From contig CAZLBC010000074.1 in NCBI GenBank assembly GCA_964557575.1, forward strand, positions 1-25,027: a stretch of 25,027 nucleotides of DNA, read 5' to 3'. Shown here piece after piece: positions 1-8,444 of this stretch. Every line of letters begins with the position of its first letter. The first letter of the stretch is position 1. Source of the DNA: CAZLBC01 sp964557575. GTDB lineage: Bacteria > Planctomycetota > Phycisphaerae > SM23-33. The notes below the pieces were generated by a model that did no database searches, was not told the DNA's origin, and saw only the letters and a list, made by a program, of their open reading frames with translations. The position numbers were made by a program, and so were the translations under genes.

Positions 1-63
1 GCGGGAAACCCGGCTGTCCGGCCCATTTGCCGCTGTTGGCATCGTTCACCGTTGGAAATTGCC

Positions 64-92
64 TTGACCTGGATTCGTTTCGGGGTTAAAAA
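64..92 (+). promoter_or_regulatory. candidate sigma-70-type promoter upstream of pheA
   Basis: TTGACC at 64-69 and TAAAAA at 87-92 are separated by 17 nt, a good spacing for a housekeeping promoter. The -35 matches consensus at five of six positions and the -10 at four. It would give a leader of about 65 nt before the pheA start and could drive the whole plus-strand run. This is a pattern match only; planctomycete promoters are poorly defined. Confidence 0.35.
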
Positions 93-163
93 GAGCGGTT
101 CGATACGGCGTTTTGCCCCTGTGAGAAGCCATTTTCGCCCTATAAAACAGGCATGGTATAGAT

Positions 164-1261
164 ATGGCCGACGAAGAAAAACGAGAAGATATAGACCTGA
201 CCGAGCTCAGGAAGGCAATCGATGATCTCGACCGGGACCTCATTGAGCTTCTTAACAAGAGAGCCGAGGTGGTGGTCGAGATAGGCCGGAGGAAACTGGC
301 CGACAACAAGCCGGTCTATTCACCCGACCGTGAACAGGCCATTCTCCGGCGTCTCAAGGAACTCAATGCGGGGCCGCTTCCACAGAAAACGGTTGACGCG
401 ATCTACCGGGAACTTATGAGCGGATCATTCGCGCTCGAGAAGCCGATGAGAGTCGCGTACCTGGGTCCCGAGGGCAGTTTCAGCCACATGGCGTCGATGA
501 GAAAATTCGGCGCATCGATCGAACATCAGGGCATGCCTGATCTGCGAGCGATATTCGACGAGGTCATAAGCGGTCACTGCGACCTGGGACTGGTCCCGAT
601 CGAGAACAGCCTGGGCGGTGGCGTGATAGATACCATGGACTGCTTTATCGAAGAAGCGGTCAGGATCTGTGCCGAAGTCCTGCTGCCGGTCCACCATAAT
701 CTCCTCGCGAACTGCGGTCCGAACGAGATCAAGATCATCGCTTCGAAGCCTGAAGTCTTTGCCCAGTGCAGAAAATGGCTGAGCGCAGCCATGCCCGGGG
801 TTGAACTGCTGCCGGTGGCCAGCAGTGCGAAGGCGGCCTCAATGGCCGCTTCGGAGTCGAACCTTGCCGCGATCGGATCGGAGCTGGCCGCTGAATTGTA
901 CAACCTCAAGATTATCTTCGAAAATATCGAGGACAACTCCGACAACCAGACCCGCTTTTTCGTGATAGGGATGGATTCCACGGGGCGTACCGGTAATGAT
1001 AAGACATCCATTATGTTTACGACGCCGCACAAGGCGGGTGCCCTGGCCGAGGTGCTGAATGTTTTTTCGCATCATAATGTGAATTTGACGAATATAGACA
1101 ATCGGCCGTCCAGAAGAAAAAACTGGGAATATTACTTTTTCGTCGATTTCGAGGGGCATATTGAGGACAGCCGCGTGCTGGAAACTTTGGAAGAAGTTAA
1201 AGATCATTGTAATGAGCTTTTTATTCTCGGCAGTTACCCCCGCGCGGTCTCCGCTATATGA
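164..1261 (+). CDS. pheA: bifunctional chorismate mutase / prephenate dehydratase (P-protein)
   Basis: Converts chorismate to prephenate and then to phenylpyruvate, the committed steps of phenylalanine synthesis in the cytoplasm. The 365 residues show three modules in the usual order: an AroQ-type helical chorismate mutase (about 10-90), a prephenate dehydratase domain (about 96-270) with YLGPEGSFSH, VPIENSLGG and the catalytic NQTRFF segment (Thr263), and an ACT domain (about 282-360) that normally senses phenylalanine. The length is normal for the family. The ACT-domain ESRP signature reads DNRP here (312-315), a conservative change at a residue set linked to feedback binding. The ATG at 164 has only a weak AGG upstream; an ATG at 153 is followed at once by a stop. 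It is the first gene of the plus-strand run, with 99 nt to the tpiA start. Confidence 0.96.
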   Translation: MADEEKREDIDLTELRKAIDDLDRDLIELLNKRAEVVVEIGRRKLADNKPVYSPDREQAILRRLKELNAGPLPQKTVDAIYRELMSGSFALEKPMRVAYLGPEGSFSHMASMRKFGASIEHQGMPDLRAIFDEVISGHCDLGLVPIENSLGGGVIDTMDCFIEEAVRICAEVLLPVHHNLLANCGPNEIKIIASKPEVFAQCRKWLSAAMPGVELLPVASSAKAASMAASESNLAAIGSELAAELYNLKIIFENIEDNSDNQTRFFVIGMDSTGRTGNDKTSIMFTTPHKAGALAEVLNVFSHHNVNLTNIDNRPSRRKNWEYYFFVDFEGHIEDSRVLETLEEVKDHCNELFILGSYPRAVSAI

Positions 1262-1360
1262 TTGCGGTTTCGCGGGAGTGCCGTGTGTATGTTCTCTGGC
1301 GTTCAGAAAGCATGTGATCCGGTAGAGCAAGAAATCAGCATCCGGACAAAGGAAAAACAG

Positions 1361-2119
1361 ATGAGTCGAACAATGTTTGTCGCCGGCAACTGGAAAATGA
1401 ATACGACCCGCGAAAGCGGCTGTGAACTGGCCCGTGCGGTGGCGGCGGCAGCCGTCGATACAATCGATCTGGCCGTATTTCCCCCGTCGGTGTATCTGAA
1501 GGCGATTTGCGACGAATTGAAGGCCAGTTCCGTTGCGGTCGGTGCCCAGAATATGCATTTTGAGGATGCCGGCGCGTTTACCGGAGAGATATCTGCGGGA
1601 ATGATCGTGGATTGCGGCTGCGGCCTTGTCCTCCTCGGACACAGTGAACGGCGTCACACATTCGGTGAAAGCGACGAGATGATCAACCGAAAGGTCCGCA
1701 CGGCGTTGGAAACGGACTTGCAGGTCATACTGGCCGTCGGCGAGTTGCTGGAGGAGCGCGAGGCCGAACAGACCATGGGAGTCAACCGTCGCCAGATTAT
1801 GACAGGCCTCGAAGAGATTACACCGGCGCAGATGGCACGGGTGACTATCGCCTACGAACCGGTCTGGGCTATCGGTACCGGAAAGACGGCGACCCCCGAC
1901 CAGGCACAGGAAGTCCATGCGGAAATACGAGCGTTGCTCCGTTCGATGTATGGAGATGACGTCGCGGATGCCACCAGGATCCAGTACGGAGGTTCCATAA
2001 AACCGGGAAATGCCGCAGACCTGTTTGCCATGGAAGACATTGACGGCGGCCTGGTCGGCGGCGCGAGCCTGAAGGCGGACCAGTTTTCGGAGATCATAAA
2101 GGCCGCCCTGGGTTCTTGA
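1361..2119 (+). CDS. tpiA: triosephosphate isomerase
   Basis: Interconverts dihydroxyacetone phosphate and glyceraldehyde 3-phosphate in glycolysis and gluconeogenesis. The 252-residue protein has the full active site: Asn10 and Lys12 in GNWKMN, His94 in GHSERR, Glu166 in AYEPVWAIGTG with the mobile loop after it, and the phosphate-binding QYGGSIKPGNA. The start at 1361 is chosen because AAAGGA lies about 7 nt upstream and the N-terminus then matches the family. The reading frame is open back to the pheA stop, but that stretch has no TIM-like sequence. The segment VILAVGE (122-128) has Ala125 where nearly all isomerases carry the conserved cysteine (Cys126 in the yeast enzyme). It is followed after 34 nt by secG, a widely conserved tpi-secG pairing. 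Confidence 0.97.
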   Translation: MSRTMFVAGNWKMNTTRESGCELARAVAAAAVDTIDLAVFPPSVYLKAICDELKASSVAVGAQNMHFEDAGAFTGEISAGMIVDCGCGLVLLGHSERRHTFGESDEMINRKVRTALETDLQVILAVGELLEEREAEQTMGVNRRQIMTGLEEITPAQMARVTIAYEPVWAIGTGKTATPDQAQEVHAEIRALLRSMYGDDVADATRIQYGGSIKPGNAADLFAMEDIDGGLVGGASLKADQFSEIIKAALGS

Positions 2120-2153
2120 GCGGCTGCCGGCCATGTAACGCCAGAGGTGAATG

Positions 2154-2726
2154 ATGGTTACGCTTATAAAACTGCTTTTTATCATCGTCTGTGTACTGCT
2201 TATACTCATCGTCCTGCTTCAGAAAGGCAGGGGGGGCGGCCTCGGTGCGGCATTCGGCGACGGTGCTGCGGGCAGCGCGTTCGGTACCCGGACGGGCGAT
2301 GTCCTGACATGGATAACCATAGTACTCACCGGGTTTTTCCTGCTGGCTGCCGTTGGCCTTGGCCCCATGCTCCGGCCGGATCTCGGAAAGCTCGAGCCGC
2401 CCGTGTTCAATCCTTCCGAGTGGCCCGAAACGAAACGTGACGCCGCAGTGATCCGTGTCGGTATATCCGCACAGGAGGGGGCGACGATCCGCTATGCCAT
2501 CGATGAGGAGATCACCGATAATTCCCCCGAGTACAAGCAGGCCAAGGTCGCCATCAAAAGCGGCCAGACCCTCAGGGCGATTGCGACGCGCATCGGCCCG
2601 GAAGATTCCGACGTGACCGAACACACCTACGTGAAACCCAAACCTGAAACCCGTCCCCGGGATCAGACGACACCCGTCCCGGAAACGATGCCGGCTCCGG
2701 AAACACGCCCCGCCGGAAAATCCTGA
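2154..2726 (+). CDS. secG: SecG preprotein translocase subunit with C-terminal chitobiase-type extension
   Basis: SecG is the small accessory subunit of the SecYEG export channel in the inner membrane. Two membrane helices (about 4-23 and 50-70) flank the family signature QKGRGGGLGAAFG (23-35), so the first 75 residues are a complete SecG. The protein then continues to 190 residues, far beyond the usual 70-130. Residues about 104-160 (GATIRYAID, then SPEYKQA, then TLRAIATRIG, ending HTYV) resemble the CHB_HEX_C/Fn3-associated beta-sandwich of chitobiases and secreted proteins, followed by a Pro/Thr/Glu-rich tail. In the E. coli topology the C-terminus is periplasmic, which would put this domain outside. 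The start could be 2151 or 2154; GAGGT at 2144-2148 is better spaced for 2154. Confidence 0.9.
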   Translation: MVTLIKLLFIIVCVLLILIVLLQKGRGGGLGAAFGDGAAGSAFGTRTGDVLTWITIVLTGFFLLAAVGLGPMLRPDLGKLEPPVFNPSEWPETKRDAAVIRVGISAQEGATIRYAIDEEITDNSPEYKQAKVAIKSGQTLRAIATRIGPEDSDVTEHTYVKPKPETRPRDQTTPVPETMPAPETRPAGKS

Positions 2727-2735
2727 GGTGTTACC

Positions 2736-3614
2736 ATGCCGAACTCGATGACCGGATTCGGTTCCGCACGGGAAAAGTTACAGGGTATGGATGTTTCCGT
2801 CGAAGTCAGGTCGGTCAACCACCGTTCGCTGAAAATTCAAACCAGGCTCAATGACCGACTCAGGTCACTGGCGCCGACAATCGAGAATCTGATCCGACAG
2901 TGTCTGCAACGGGGGAGCGTGACCGCCGGCATCGACATGAAGACCTCTGAGGATATGCTGGTCAACAATCTTGACCTCGATGTTCTGCAGGGGTATGTCC
3001 GGCGCCTTGTCCCGCTCGTTGCGGACAATGAAAACAATGTGGTCCTTGACGTTTCATCGCTTATCAATCTTCCGGGTGTCATGGGCGAGCGCGAACCGGT
3101 TCTCGATGACAATGTGAGCGCGGGACTCGCCGATCTCTTCCAGAAGGCCCTCGATAAACTGGTGGCGATGCGTGAAACGGAAGGGCGGCTGATTACGGAT
3201 GAATTGAGACGCCTCTCTGTCGAAATACGCACGTCTCTTCAGTATATCCGGGATCATTCGGGAGACGTGACGCGGTGGTACCATGAACGGTTGCGGAAGC
3301 GGGCGGCCGAACTGGCGGGGTTGAGCGAAATGCAGATCGACGGTGAGTCGCTCGCCAGGGAGGTCGCCTTCATTGCGGAAAAATGCGACATTGCGGAAGA
3401 ATTAACCCGGTTTGATTCACATCTCAACCAGTTTGAAGAAACCCTCGGGAAGGAAGGTCCGGCGGGACGCAAGCTTGATTTTCTTGCCCAGGAAATGTTC
3501 AGGGAAGCAAATACTATAGCTTCCAAGACACAGGACAGCGATATTTCCGCCGTCGTGGTGAATATCAAGACGGCGGTGGACCGGATAAAGGAACAGGCGG
3601 CCAACCTGGAATGA
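2736..3614 (+). CDS. yicC: YicC/YloC family endoribonuclease
   Basis: Member of the YicC-like family; characterised members are endoribonucleases involved in RNA turnover under stress. The 292-residue length is typical. The N-terminal signature MTGFG (5-9) and EVRSVNHR (23-30) and the C-terminal DUF1732 block (KCDIAEELTRFDSH, then RKLDFLAQEMFRE, NTIASK, ending IKEQAANLE) are all present. GAGGTG lies just upstream of the ATG, 9 nt after the secG stop. The stop codon overlaps the gmk start by 4 nt (ATGA), implying translational coupling. Adjacency of yicC, gmk and rpoZ is common in many bacterial phyla and supports all three calls. Confidence 0.94.
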   Translation: MPNSMTGFGSAREKLQGMDVSVEVRSVNHRSLKIQTRLNDRLRSLAPTIENLIRQCLQRGSVTAGIDMKTSEDMLVNNLDLDVLQGYVRRLVPLVADNENNVVLDVSSLINLPGVMGEREPVLDDNVSAGLADLFQKALDKLVAMRETEGRLITDELRRLSVEIRTSLQYIRDHSGDVTRWYHERLRKRAAELAGLSEMQIDGESLAREVAFIAEKCDIAEELTRFDSHLNQFEETLGKEGPAGRKLDFLAQEMFREANTIASKTQDSDISAVVVNIKTAVDRIKEQAANLE

Positions 3615-4177
3615 AGACTGATCGCGAAGGAAAACTGGTGGTTGTCACGGGCCCCAGCGGCGTAGGAAAATCGACGATTATATCGGCGGCACGTTCCCGC
3701 ACCGACGCGGCCTACAGCGTGTCGGTCACCACCCGGCGCCCCCGGCCCGGAGAGGTCGACGGGGAGGATTACCGATTTATCGACCGGGAGTCGTTTGACC
3801 GGATGAAGGATGACGGAGCACTGCTGGAGTGGGCGGAAGTGTTCGGCAACTGTTACGGCACCCCGAAATTGCCTGTACAGGAGGCGATCGAACAGGGAGG
3901 CGTGATCATTCTGGAGATAGATATACAGGGCGGCATGCAGGTTCATGCACAATTGCCCGATGAGACTTTCGTGCTGATTCTTCCCCCCGGGAAAGAGGCG
4001 CTTCGCAAAAGACTGCATTTCCGCGGCACGGAGGACGAAGTAACGCTCAGGCAAAGGCTGAAAAAATCCGAAGAAGAAATCAGGATGGCCCGGGATAGCG
4101 GTATATATACGCACGAAATCGTGAATAATGATGTTGAGACCGCGGTTGACAGACTCGTGGAAATAATCCTGGAATAA
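3611..4177 (+). CDS. gmk: guanylate kinase
   Basis: Phosphorylates GMP to GDP with ATP, in purine nucleotide salvage and synthesis. The protein is 188 residues, close to the family norm. It shows the P-loop GPSGVGKS (14-21), the GMP-binding segment TTRRPRPGEVDGEDYRF (40-56), the EWAEVFGNCYGTP block, the ILEIDIQGG strand and the lid region with RGTED. The ATG is embedded in the yicC stop, so expression is probably coupled to that gene. It is followed after 38 nt by rpoZ. Confidence 0.97.
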   Translation: MKTDREGKLVVVTGPSGVGKSTIISAARSRTDAAYSVSVTTRRPRPGEVDGEDYRFIDRESFDRMKDDGALLEWAEVFGNCYGTPKLPVQEAIEQGGVIILEIDIQGGMQVHAQLPDETFVLILPPGKEALRKRLHFRGTEDEVTLRQRLKKSEEEIRMARDSGIYTHEIVNNDVETAVDRLVEIILE

Positions 4178-4215
4178 AAACACGGCAGGTACCGAGAAAC
4201 GGAGAGTAATCCAAG

Positions 4216-4446
4216 ATGATAGAAGCATTGAAAAGCGAAGACATCATCAACAAGGTCGGGGGGCGGTTCAAGCTGTCCGCCCTCATTCAGAAACGGCTGG
4301 TTGAGATTGTAGAAGGCGCAAAACCGATGGTGGAGAGACAAAAGGGAATGACGGATATGGAAGTCGTCATCCAGGAGATCATAGAGGACAAGCTCTCCAT
4401 TGATTACGAAAACAGCGACATTCCGCTTCCCGAAGATCTGAAGTGA
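4216..4446 (+). CDS. rpoZ: DNA-directed RNA polymerase omega subunit
   Basis: Omega binds the beta-prime C-terminus and aids assembly of RNA polymerase. This 76-residue protein has the signature NKVGGRFKLSALIQKRLVEI (12-31), followed by GAKPMV and a helix ending in VVIQEIIEDKLSI. That form of omega, starting MIEALKSEDI, is reminiscent of planctomycete sequences, which is one reason for the taxonomic guess. GGAG lies about 11 nt before the ATG. Position between gmk and the coenzyme A genes is the standard context. Confidence 0.93.
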   Translation: MIEALKSEDIINKVGGRFKLSALIQKRLVEIVEGAKPMVERQKGMTDMEVVIQEIIEDKLSIDYENSDIPLPEDLK

Positions 4447-4453
4447 AACCCTC

Positions 4454-5029
4454 ATGGGCGGCACGGTGAAAGACGATCGCAACCTGGAGGGTCGGGAGAT
4501 CCTTCTGTGCCTGACGGGGGGTATCGCCTGTTATAAGTCGGCTGAGCTGGCATCGTCGCTTGTCCAGCGGGGGGCGGGGCTTACCGTTGCGATGACGGCG
4601 GCGGCGAAGAAATTTGTCGGCCCGGTGACCTTCCGTGCCCTGACCGGGCGGCGGGTGTATTGCGATCTCTGGGAGGACGCGGAGGGGACCGCGGTCCGTC
4701 ACCTCTCGCTGACGGAACGGGCCGAACTGATGATCGTCGCGCCCGCTACCGCGAATATGCTGGCGAAAATGGCGTGCGGTATCGCCGACGATCTAGTTTC
4801 GACACTCGCGCTCTCCGCGTCCGGCGCCTGTCCGATCCTGGCGGCCCCCGCGATGAACAGCCGTATGTGGCATGCGCCCGCGACGGTGGAAAACGTCGCA
4901 ACGCTGGAAGAAAGGGGAGTCACGATGGTAGGGCCGGCCGACGGATGGCTCGCGTGCGGCATTTCCGGCACGGGCAGGATGGCCGAGCCGGAGGATATTG
5001 TGAAAACGGTGTGCGATTTGATTTCATGA
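4454..5029 (+). CDS. coaC: phosphopantothenoylcysteine decarboxylase (CoaC half of Dfp)
   Basis: FMN-dependent decarboxylase making 4'-phosphopantetheine in coenzyme A synthesis. The 191 residues cover only the CoaC flavoprotein. Visible motifs are LTGGIACYKSAEL near the start, the active-site His83 in RHLSLTE, the FMN contact region APATANMLAKMACG, PAMNSRMW (132-139), and the catalytic Cys168 in LACGISGTGRMAE. The usual family start corresponds to about residue 11, so the first residues may be an extension or the true start may lie slightly downstream; no strong ribosome-binding site precedes 4454. In most bacteria CoaC and CoaB are one fused protein; here a stop and a 55-nt gap separate them. 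Confidence 0.93.
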   Translation: MGGTVKDDRNLEGREILLCLTGGIACYKSAELASSLVQRGAGLTVAMTAAAKKFVGPVTFRALTGRRVYCDLWEDAEGTAVRHLSLTERAELMIVAPATANMLAKMACGIADDLVSTLALSASGACPILAAPAMNSRMWHAPATVENVATLEERGVTMVGPADGWLACGISGTGRMAEPEDIVKTVCDLIS

Positions 5030-5084
5030 ATGCGGCCGGTCGTGTCGTTCGCGTTCTGATCTGTCAACGAGCTCGGGGTGTGAA

Positions 5085-5726
5085 ATGAGACTGCTGGTTA
5101 CCGCGGGGCCCACCAGGGAGTACATCGATCCGGTGCGATATATTTCCAATGCTTCGAGCGGCCGGATGGGCTATGCCGTTGCATCCGCGGCGGTGCGCGG
5201 GGGGCACCGGGTTACGTTATTGAGCGGTCCGGTCTGCCGCCGGGTGCCGGAGGGGGCCGCGTTGCTGCCGTTCAGAGACTTTCAGGAACTCAGCGACGGT
5301 CTCGCGGCTCACTTTAAACAGTGCGATGTTCTCGTTATGGCGGCCGCCGTCGCCGATTTTCAGGTCGCCGATCGCCGCAACCGGAAGATACACAGATCCG
5401 GGGGGGCGGTACGTATAACACTCGAACCGACCGAAGATCTGGCGGCCCGTTGCGGACGTGACAAAAACGACGTGCAGCGCATCGTGGTTTTTGCCGTGGA
5501 GGACGGCACGGTCGAGGAGCGGGAGCAAAAGGCGCTGGAGGAAATGAAGGCCAAGAATGCCGATTTCTCCGTCGTTAATACCCCCGCGGCCATTGACAGC
5601 GAAAGCAGCGAGGCGTGTATTCTCGATGCGGGTGGTGTTGTGATTCCCTGGGCCGTTCGACCGAAGCCGGCACTGGCTCGCGAGATCCTGAAGTTGCTGG
5701 AGAAGACCGGTCGAAACGTCCGATAA
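5085..5726 (+). CDS. coaB: phosphopantothenate-cysteine ligase (CoaB half of Dfp)
   Basis: Joins cysteine to 4'-phosphopantothenate after nucleotide activation, the step before CoaC. The 213-residue protein has TAGPTREYIDPVRYISN at the N-terminus, the SSGRMG dimer and nucleotide segment (24-29), AAAVADF (86-92), a lysine in the KIHR position (101), and an NADF...VVN block with Asn165. GGGGTG sits about 7 nt before the ATG at 5085. The region VFAVEDGTVEEREQKALEEM stands where fused enzymes have GFAAET, a mild divergence. It is a stand-alone CoaB directly downstream of coaC, so the two presumably act together. Confidence 0.92.
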   Translation: MRLLVTAGPTREYIDPVRYISNASSGRMGYAVASAAVRGGHRVTLLSGPVCRRVPEGAALLPFRDFQELSDGLAAHFKQCDVLVMAAAVADFQVADRRNRKIHRSGGAVRITLEPTEDLAARCGRDKNDVQRIVVFAVEDGTVEEREQKALEEMKAKNADFSVVNTPAAIDSESSEACILDAGGVVIPWAVRPKPALAREILKLLEKTGRNVR

Positions 5727-5926
5727 AGAGGAGCAGGAGGCCCGGATCGGGTCCAGTGTACAGTATTGTGGCGCGGCGGGGTTATTCAACCGTTCTTCGT
5801 CGGCCGGTTCTCCACGTGACGGCAGCTACCCGTTGTACTGTCACGACTGAGACGAGGCCGGCAGGACTCGAAGACGGTGCGGGAATGACTCCTGTGCCCG
5901 TACCCGTATATGACGTGAGGCCACGG

Positions 5927-8425
5927 ATGGCGAAGCAAAAAACAAAAAAGGTGCCTAAGACGCAGCAGACAGGGGATTCGGCGGGGAAGCATCGGTTTTT
6001 CCGGTATTGCCTGCGGTTTCTTTTTCTCGGCGTGGTAGTCCTTGCCTGGATGAGTTACACCAGCTTCAGTGCCGCGGACTGGCCTTCAGGACAATCCTGT
6101 TGCCCCGGGCAAAAGGAAGTTGCCAATCGAGCCGGGCTGGTGGGTGCATACCTGGCGTGGGTTTTCAGGTACTGGGTAGGTTCCGGTACCTGTATCGCGC
6201 TTGTCGTACTGAGCGCGGGATCGATACTCATGATGTGCGGGAAACGCCTGGGCGATTTGCCGTGGCGATTTGCCGGCCTTGTCTTGATGACCTGTTCGTT
6301 CAGTGCCGCGGCCTATCTGATGGACCCCGCGATTTACCGACCGGTGATAGCCGGTCATGCAGGCATCCTCGGGCACTTCACCGGCGACTTTCTCCTGCGG
6401 TCCTTCGGCAGGCAGGGCGGCTGGCTGGTTATTGTGCTGGCGGGATTTGTCGGACTGGTATTGACGGCGGACACGTTCCTGATGTTTCTTGTCGGCAAAA
6501 TCAGGGAAAAGCAGTACCTCCGCGTCGCGGCCGACCGGATGGCCCGTTGGCGCAGCAGGGCGAAACCGCAACCGGCGACCGCGGTCGTATCCTCATCCGG
6601 CAGTATTGCGAAACCCCAGCCGCGGGCAGTGCCGCCCGGCCTGGAGGACATGTATCGTCCGACGGTCGTTGAAGCCCCGCCCCAATCTCGCGGGAAAAGT
6701 GCTTCGTCACTCTCGGCGGATGATGACGAGAGAGGCGGCCGCAGTCCGGAGGAGGTCAAAACGAGAATTATCGAGGCCCTGACGGGGGGGCGTAAAAGCG
6801 AGAAAAATGGGTCAGCAGCGGGAAAATCTGCGGGAACAGGCAAACGCAGTGCCGCGGCGGCCGCCGCTGGGGGCTCGGGCGAAAAGAAGTCCGCCGCCGG
6901 CAAGGCCGTCATACCGTCCTCAAGCCTGCTGAGTGAGCCGCAGCGGGGCTACGGCGAAATCGCGGAAGCCCAGGCGATGCAGCGGAAGGTGGTGCTCCAG
7001 CAGACGTTTGACGATTTCAACGTGAAGGCCGTCGTCGACGGCTACATGACCGGGCCGGTCATCACGCTGTTCGAGGTTTCACTCGAGCCGGGCGTGAAGG
7101 TGGCCGCCATTACCAACCTCGCCACGGATATCGCCAGGGCGCTTGCCGTTCCCGCGGTGCGGGTGGTGCCTCCCCGGTTCGGCAAGCACACGGTCGGCAT
7201 AGAGGTACCGAACCTCGAGAAAGAGATCGTCCGCATCAAGGAGCTTATGAACATGCGGTCCCAGGCCGACAGGAACATGAGCCTGCCGCTGTATCTCGGC
7301 AAGGATGCCGGCGGCGACGCGATCGTCCTGGATCTCGCGAAGTGTCCGCACATGCTGATAGCCGGCACCACCGGTTCCGGAAAGAGTGTCTGTATAAACA
7401 CGATTATCATGTCCATGCTGTTAACCAGATCGATCGAAGATGTCCGGTTCATACTGGTAGATCCCAAAATGGTCGAGCTTGCCGCCTTCGAGAAACTCCC
7501 CCAGTTGCTGTGTCCCACGATCAGCGACATGAACAAGGCGGAAAGCATCCTGGAGTGGGCGACCGAAAAGATGGAAGAGCGATACGAACTGCTCAGAGAA
7601 GCCGGGGTAAAGAACATCGACCAGTACAATCAACTCGGCAAGGAAGAATTGTGCAAACGAGTCGGCGCGCTGGATACCGAGGAGAAAGCCAAGGTGCCGG
7701 CAAAAATACCGCGCTACGTGATCATAATCGACGAACTGGCCGACATGATGATGACGTCCTCGAAAGAAGTCGAGGAGTATATTATCCGCATTGCCCAGAA
7801 GGCCCGCGCGGTGGGTATACACCTGGTGCTCTCAACCCAGCGTCCCAGCGCGAATGTTGTGACGGGTCTGATCAAGTCGAATATGCCCTGCCGGATCAGC
7901 TTCCGGGTTGCCAGCGGGCAGGAGAGCAGGATCGTCCTGGATCACAAGGGCGCGGAAGTGCTTCTTGGCGAGGGAGACATGCTCGTCCTCAAGCCCGGCA
8001 CGAGCATGCTGGTTCGGGCACAGGGCACCTTTGTCGACGATTCGGAAATCAAGGCGATCGTCGACGAACTGTCCTCTTCCTGCGAGCAGCATTTTGACGA
8101 GGAACTCATGAACATCCGCAACAGTGCCGCCGGTAGCGGACCGGGGGGCGGCGAGCGGGATGAACTCTTCGACGACGCGGTTGAAGTTGTGCTTCAGTCG
8201 GATCGCGGAAGCGTCTCGCTGCTCCAGCGAAGGATGCAGGTCGGGTACGGTCGGGCCAGCCGGATCATTGACCAGATGGAGGACGCCGGAATACTCGGCG
8301 CGCACAAGGGCAGCGTGGCGCGGGAATGCCTGATTACCCTCGATGAGTGGGAGGCGATGAAGGCGTCCATCGCGGCCGACCAGTCGGGTGAAAACAGCCT
8401 CAACGGCGAGCCGACGTCGGTGTAG
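5927..8425 (+). CDS. ftsK: DNA translocase FtsK
   Basis: Septum-located, ATP-driven DNA pump that clears and aligns chromosome termini during division. From the start at 5927 the protein has 832 residues: about four membrane segments (29-47, 68-103, 114-132, 165-187), a linker rich in Ala, Ser, Gly and Lys (about 205-350), a RecA-type motor with Walker A GTTGSGKS (480-487) and Walker B RYVIIIDELAD (Asp602, Glu603), then LSTQRPSANVVTG, and a winged-helix gamma domain (about 745-815) with SLLQRRMQVGYGRASRIIDQME. The frame stays open upstream into coaB. The start at 5927 is preferred because GTGAGG lies 6 nt upstream and the protein then begins with a short basic segment before the first helix. 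About 200 nt separate it from coaB. Confidence 0.96.
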   Translation: MAKQKTKKVPKTQQTGDSAGKHRFFRYCLRFLFLGVVVLAWMSYTSFSAADWPSGQSCCPGQKEVANRAGLVGAYLAWVFRYWVGSGTCIALVVLSAGSILMMCGKRLGDLPWRFAGLVLMTCSFSAAAYLMDPAIYRPVIAGHAGILGHFTGDFLLRSFGRQGGWLVIVLAGFVGLVLTADTFLMFLVGKIREKQYLRVAADRMARWRSRAKPQPATAVVSSSGSIAKPQPRAVPPGLEDMYRPTVVEAPPQSRGKSASSLSADDDERGGRSPEEVKTRIIEALTGGRKSEKNGSAAGKSAGTGKRSAAAAAAGGSGEKKSAAGKAVIPSSSLLSEPQRGYGEIAEAQAMQRKVVLQQTFDDFNVKAVVDGYMTGPVITLFEVSLEPGVKVAAITNLATDIARALAVPAVRVVPPRFGKHTVGIEVPNLEKEIVRIKELMNMRSQADRNMSLPLYLGKDAGGDAIVLDLAKCPHMLIAGTTGSGKSVCINTIIMSMLLTRSIEDVRFILVDPKMVELAAFEKLPQLLCPTISDMNKAESILEWATEKMEERYELLREAGVKNIDQYNQLGKEELCKRVGALDTEEKAKVPAKIPRYVIIIDELADMMMTSSKEVEEYIIRIAQKARAVGIHLVLSTQRPSANVVTGLIKSNMPCRISFRVASGQESRIVLDHKGAEVLLGEGDMLVLKPGTSMLVRAQGTFVDDSEIKAIVDELSSSCEQHFDEELMNIRNSAAGSGPGGGERDELFDDAVEVVLQSDRGSVSLLQRRMQVGYGRASRIIDQMEDAGILGAHKGSVARECLITLDEWEAMKASIAADQSGENSLNGEPTSV

Positions 8426-8429
8426 CCCG

Positions 8430-8444
8430 CGGGGGAGCCCCCCG
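8430..8444. terminator. short GC hairpin between convergent genes
   Basis: A CGGGGG run and a CCCCCCG run lie back to back between the ftsK stop and the stop of the opposing radical SAM remnant, able to form a tiny G-C stem in either strand. There is no T-tract on either side and the loop would be minimal, so termination activity is doubtful. Confidence 0.2.

Noticed and set aside
839..2209. Minus-strand open frame of 456 codons across pheA and tpiA
   Set aside because: It covers two unmistakable plus-strand enzymes and shows no domain of its own.
5615..5926. N-terminal extension of FtsK by about 104 residues into coaB
   Set aside because: The extra part has no FtsK-like sequence, overlaps a real gene, and the start at 5927 has a well-placed GTGAGG.
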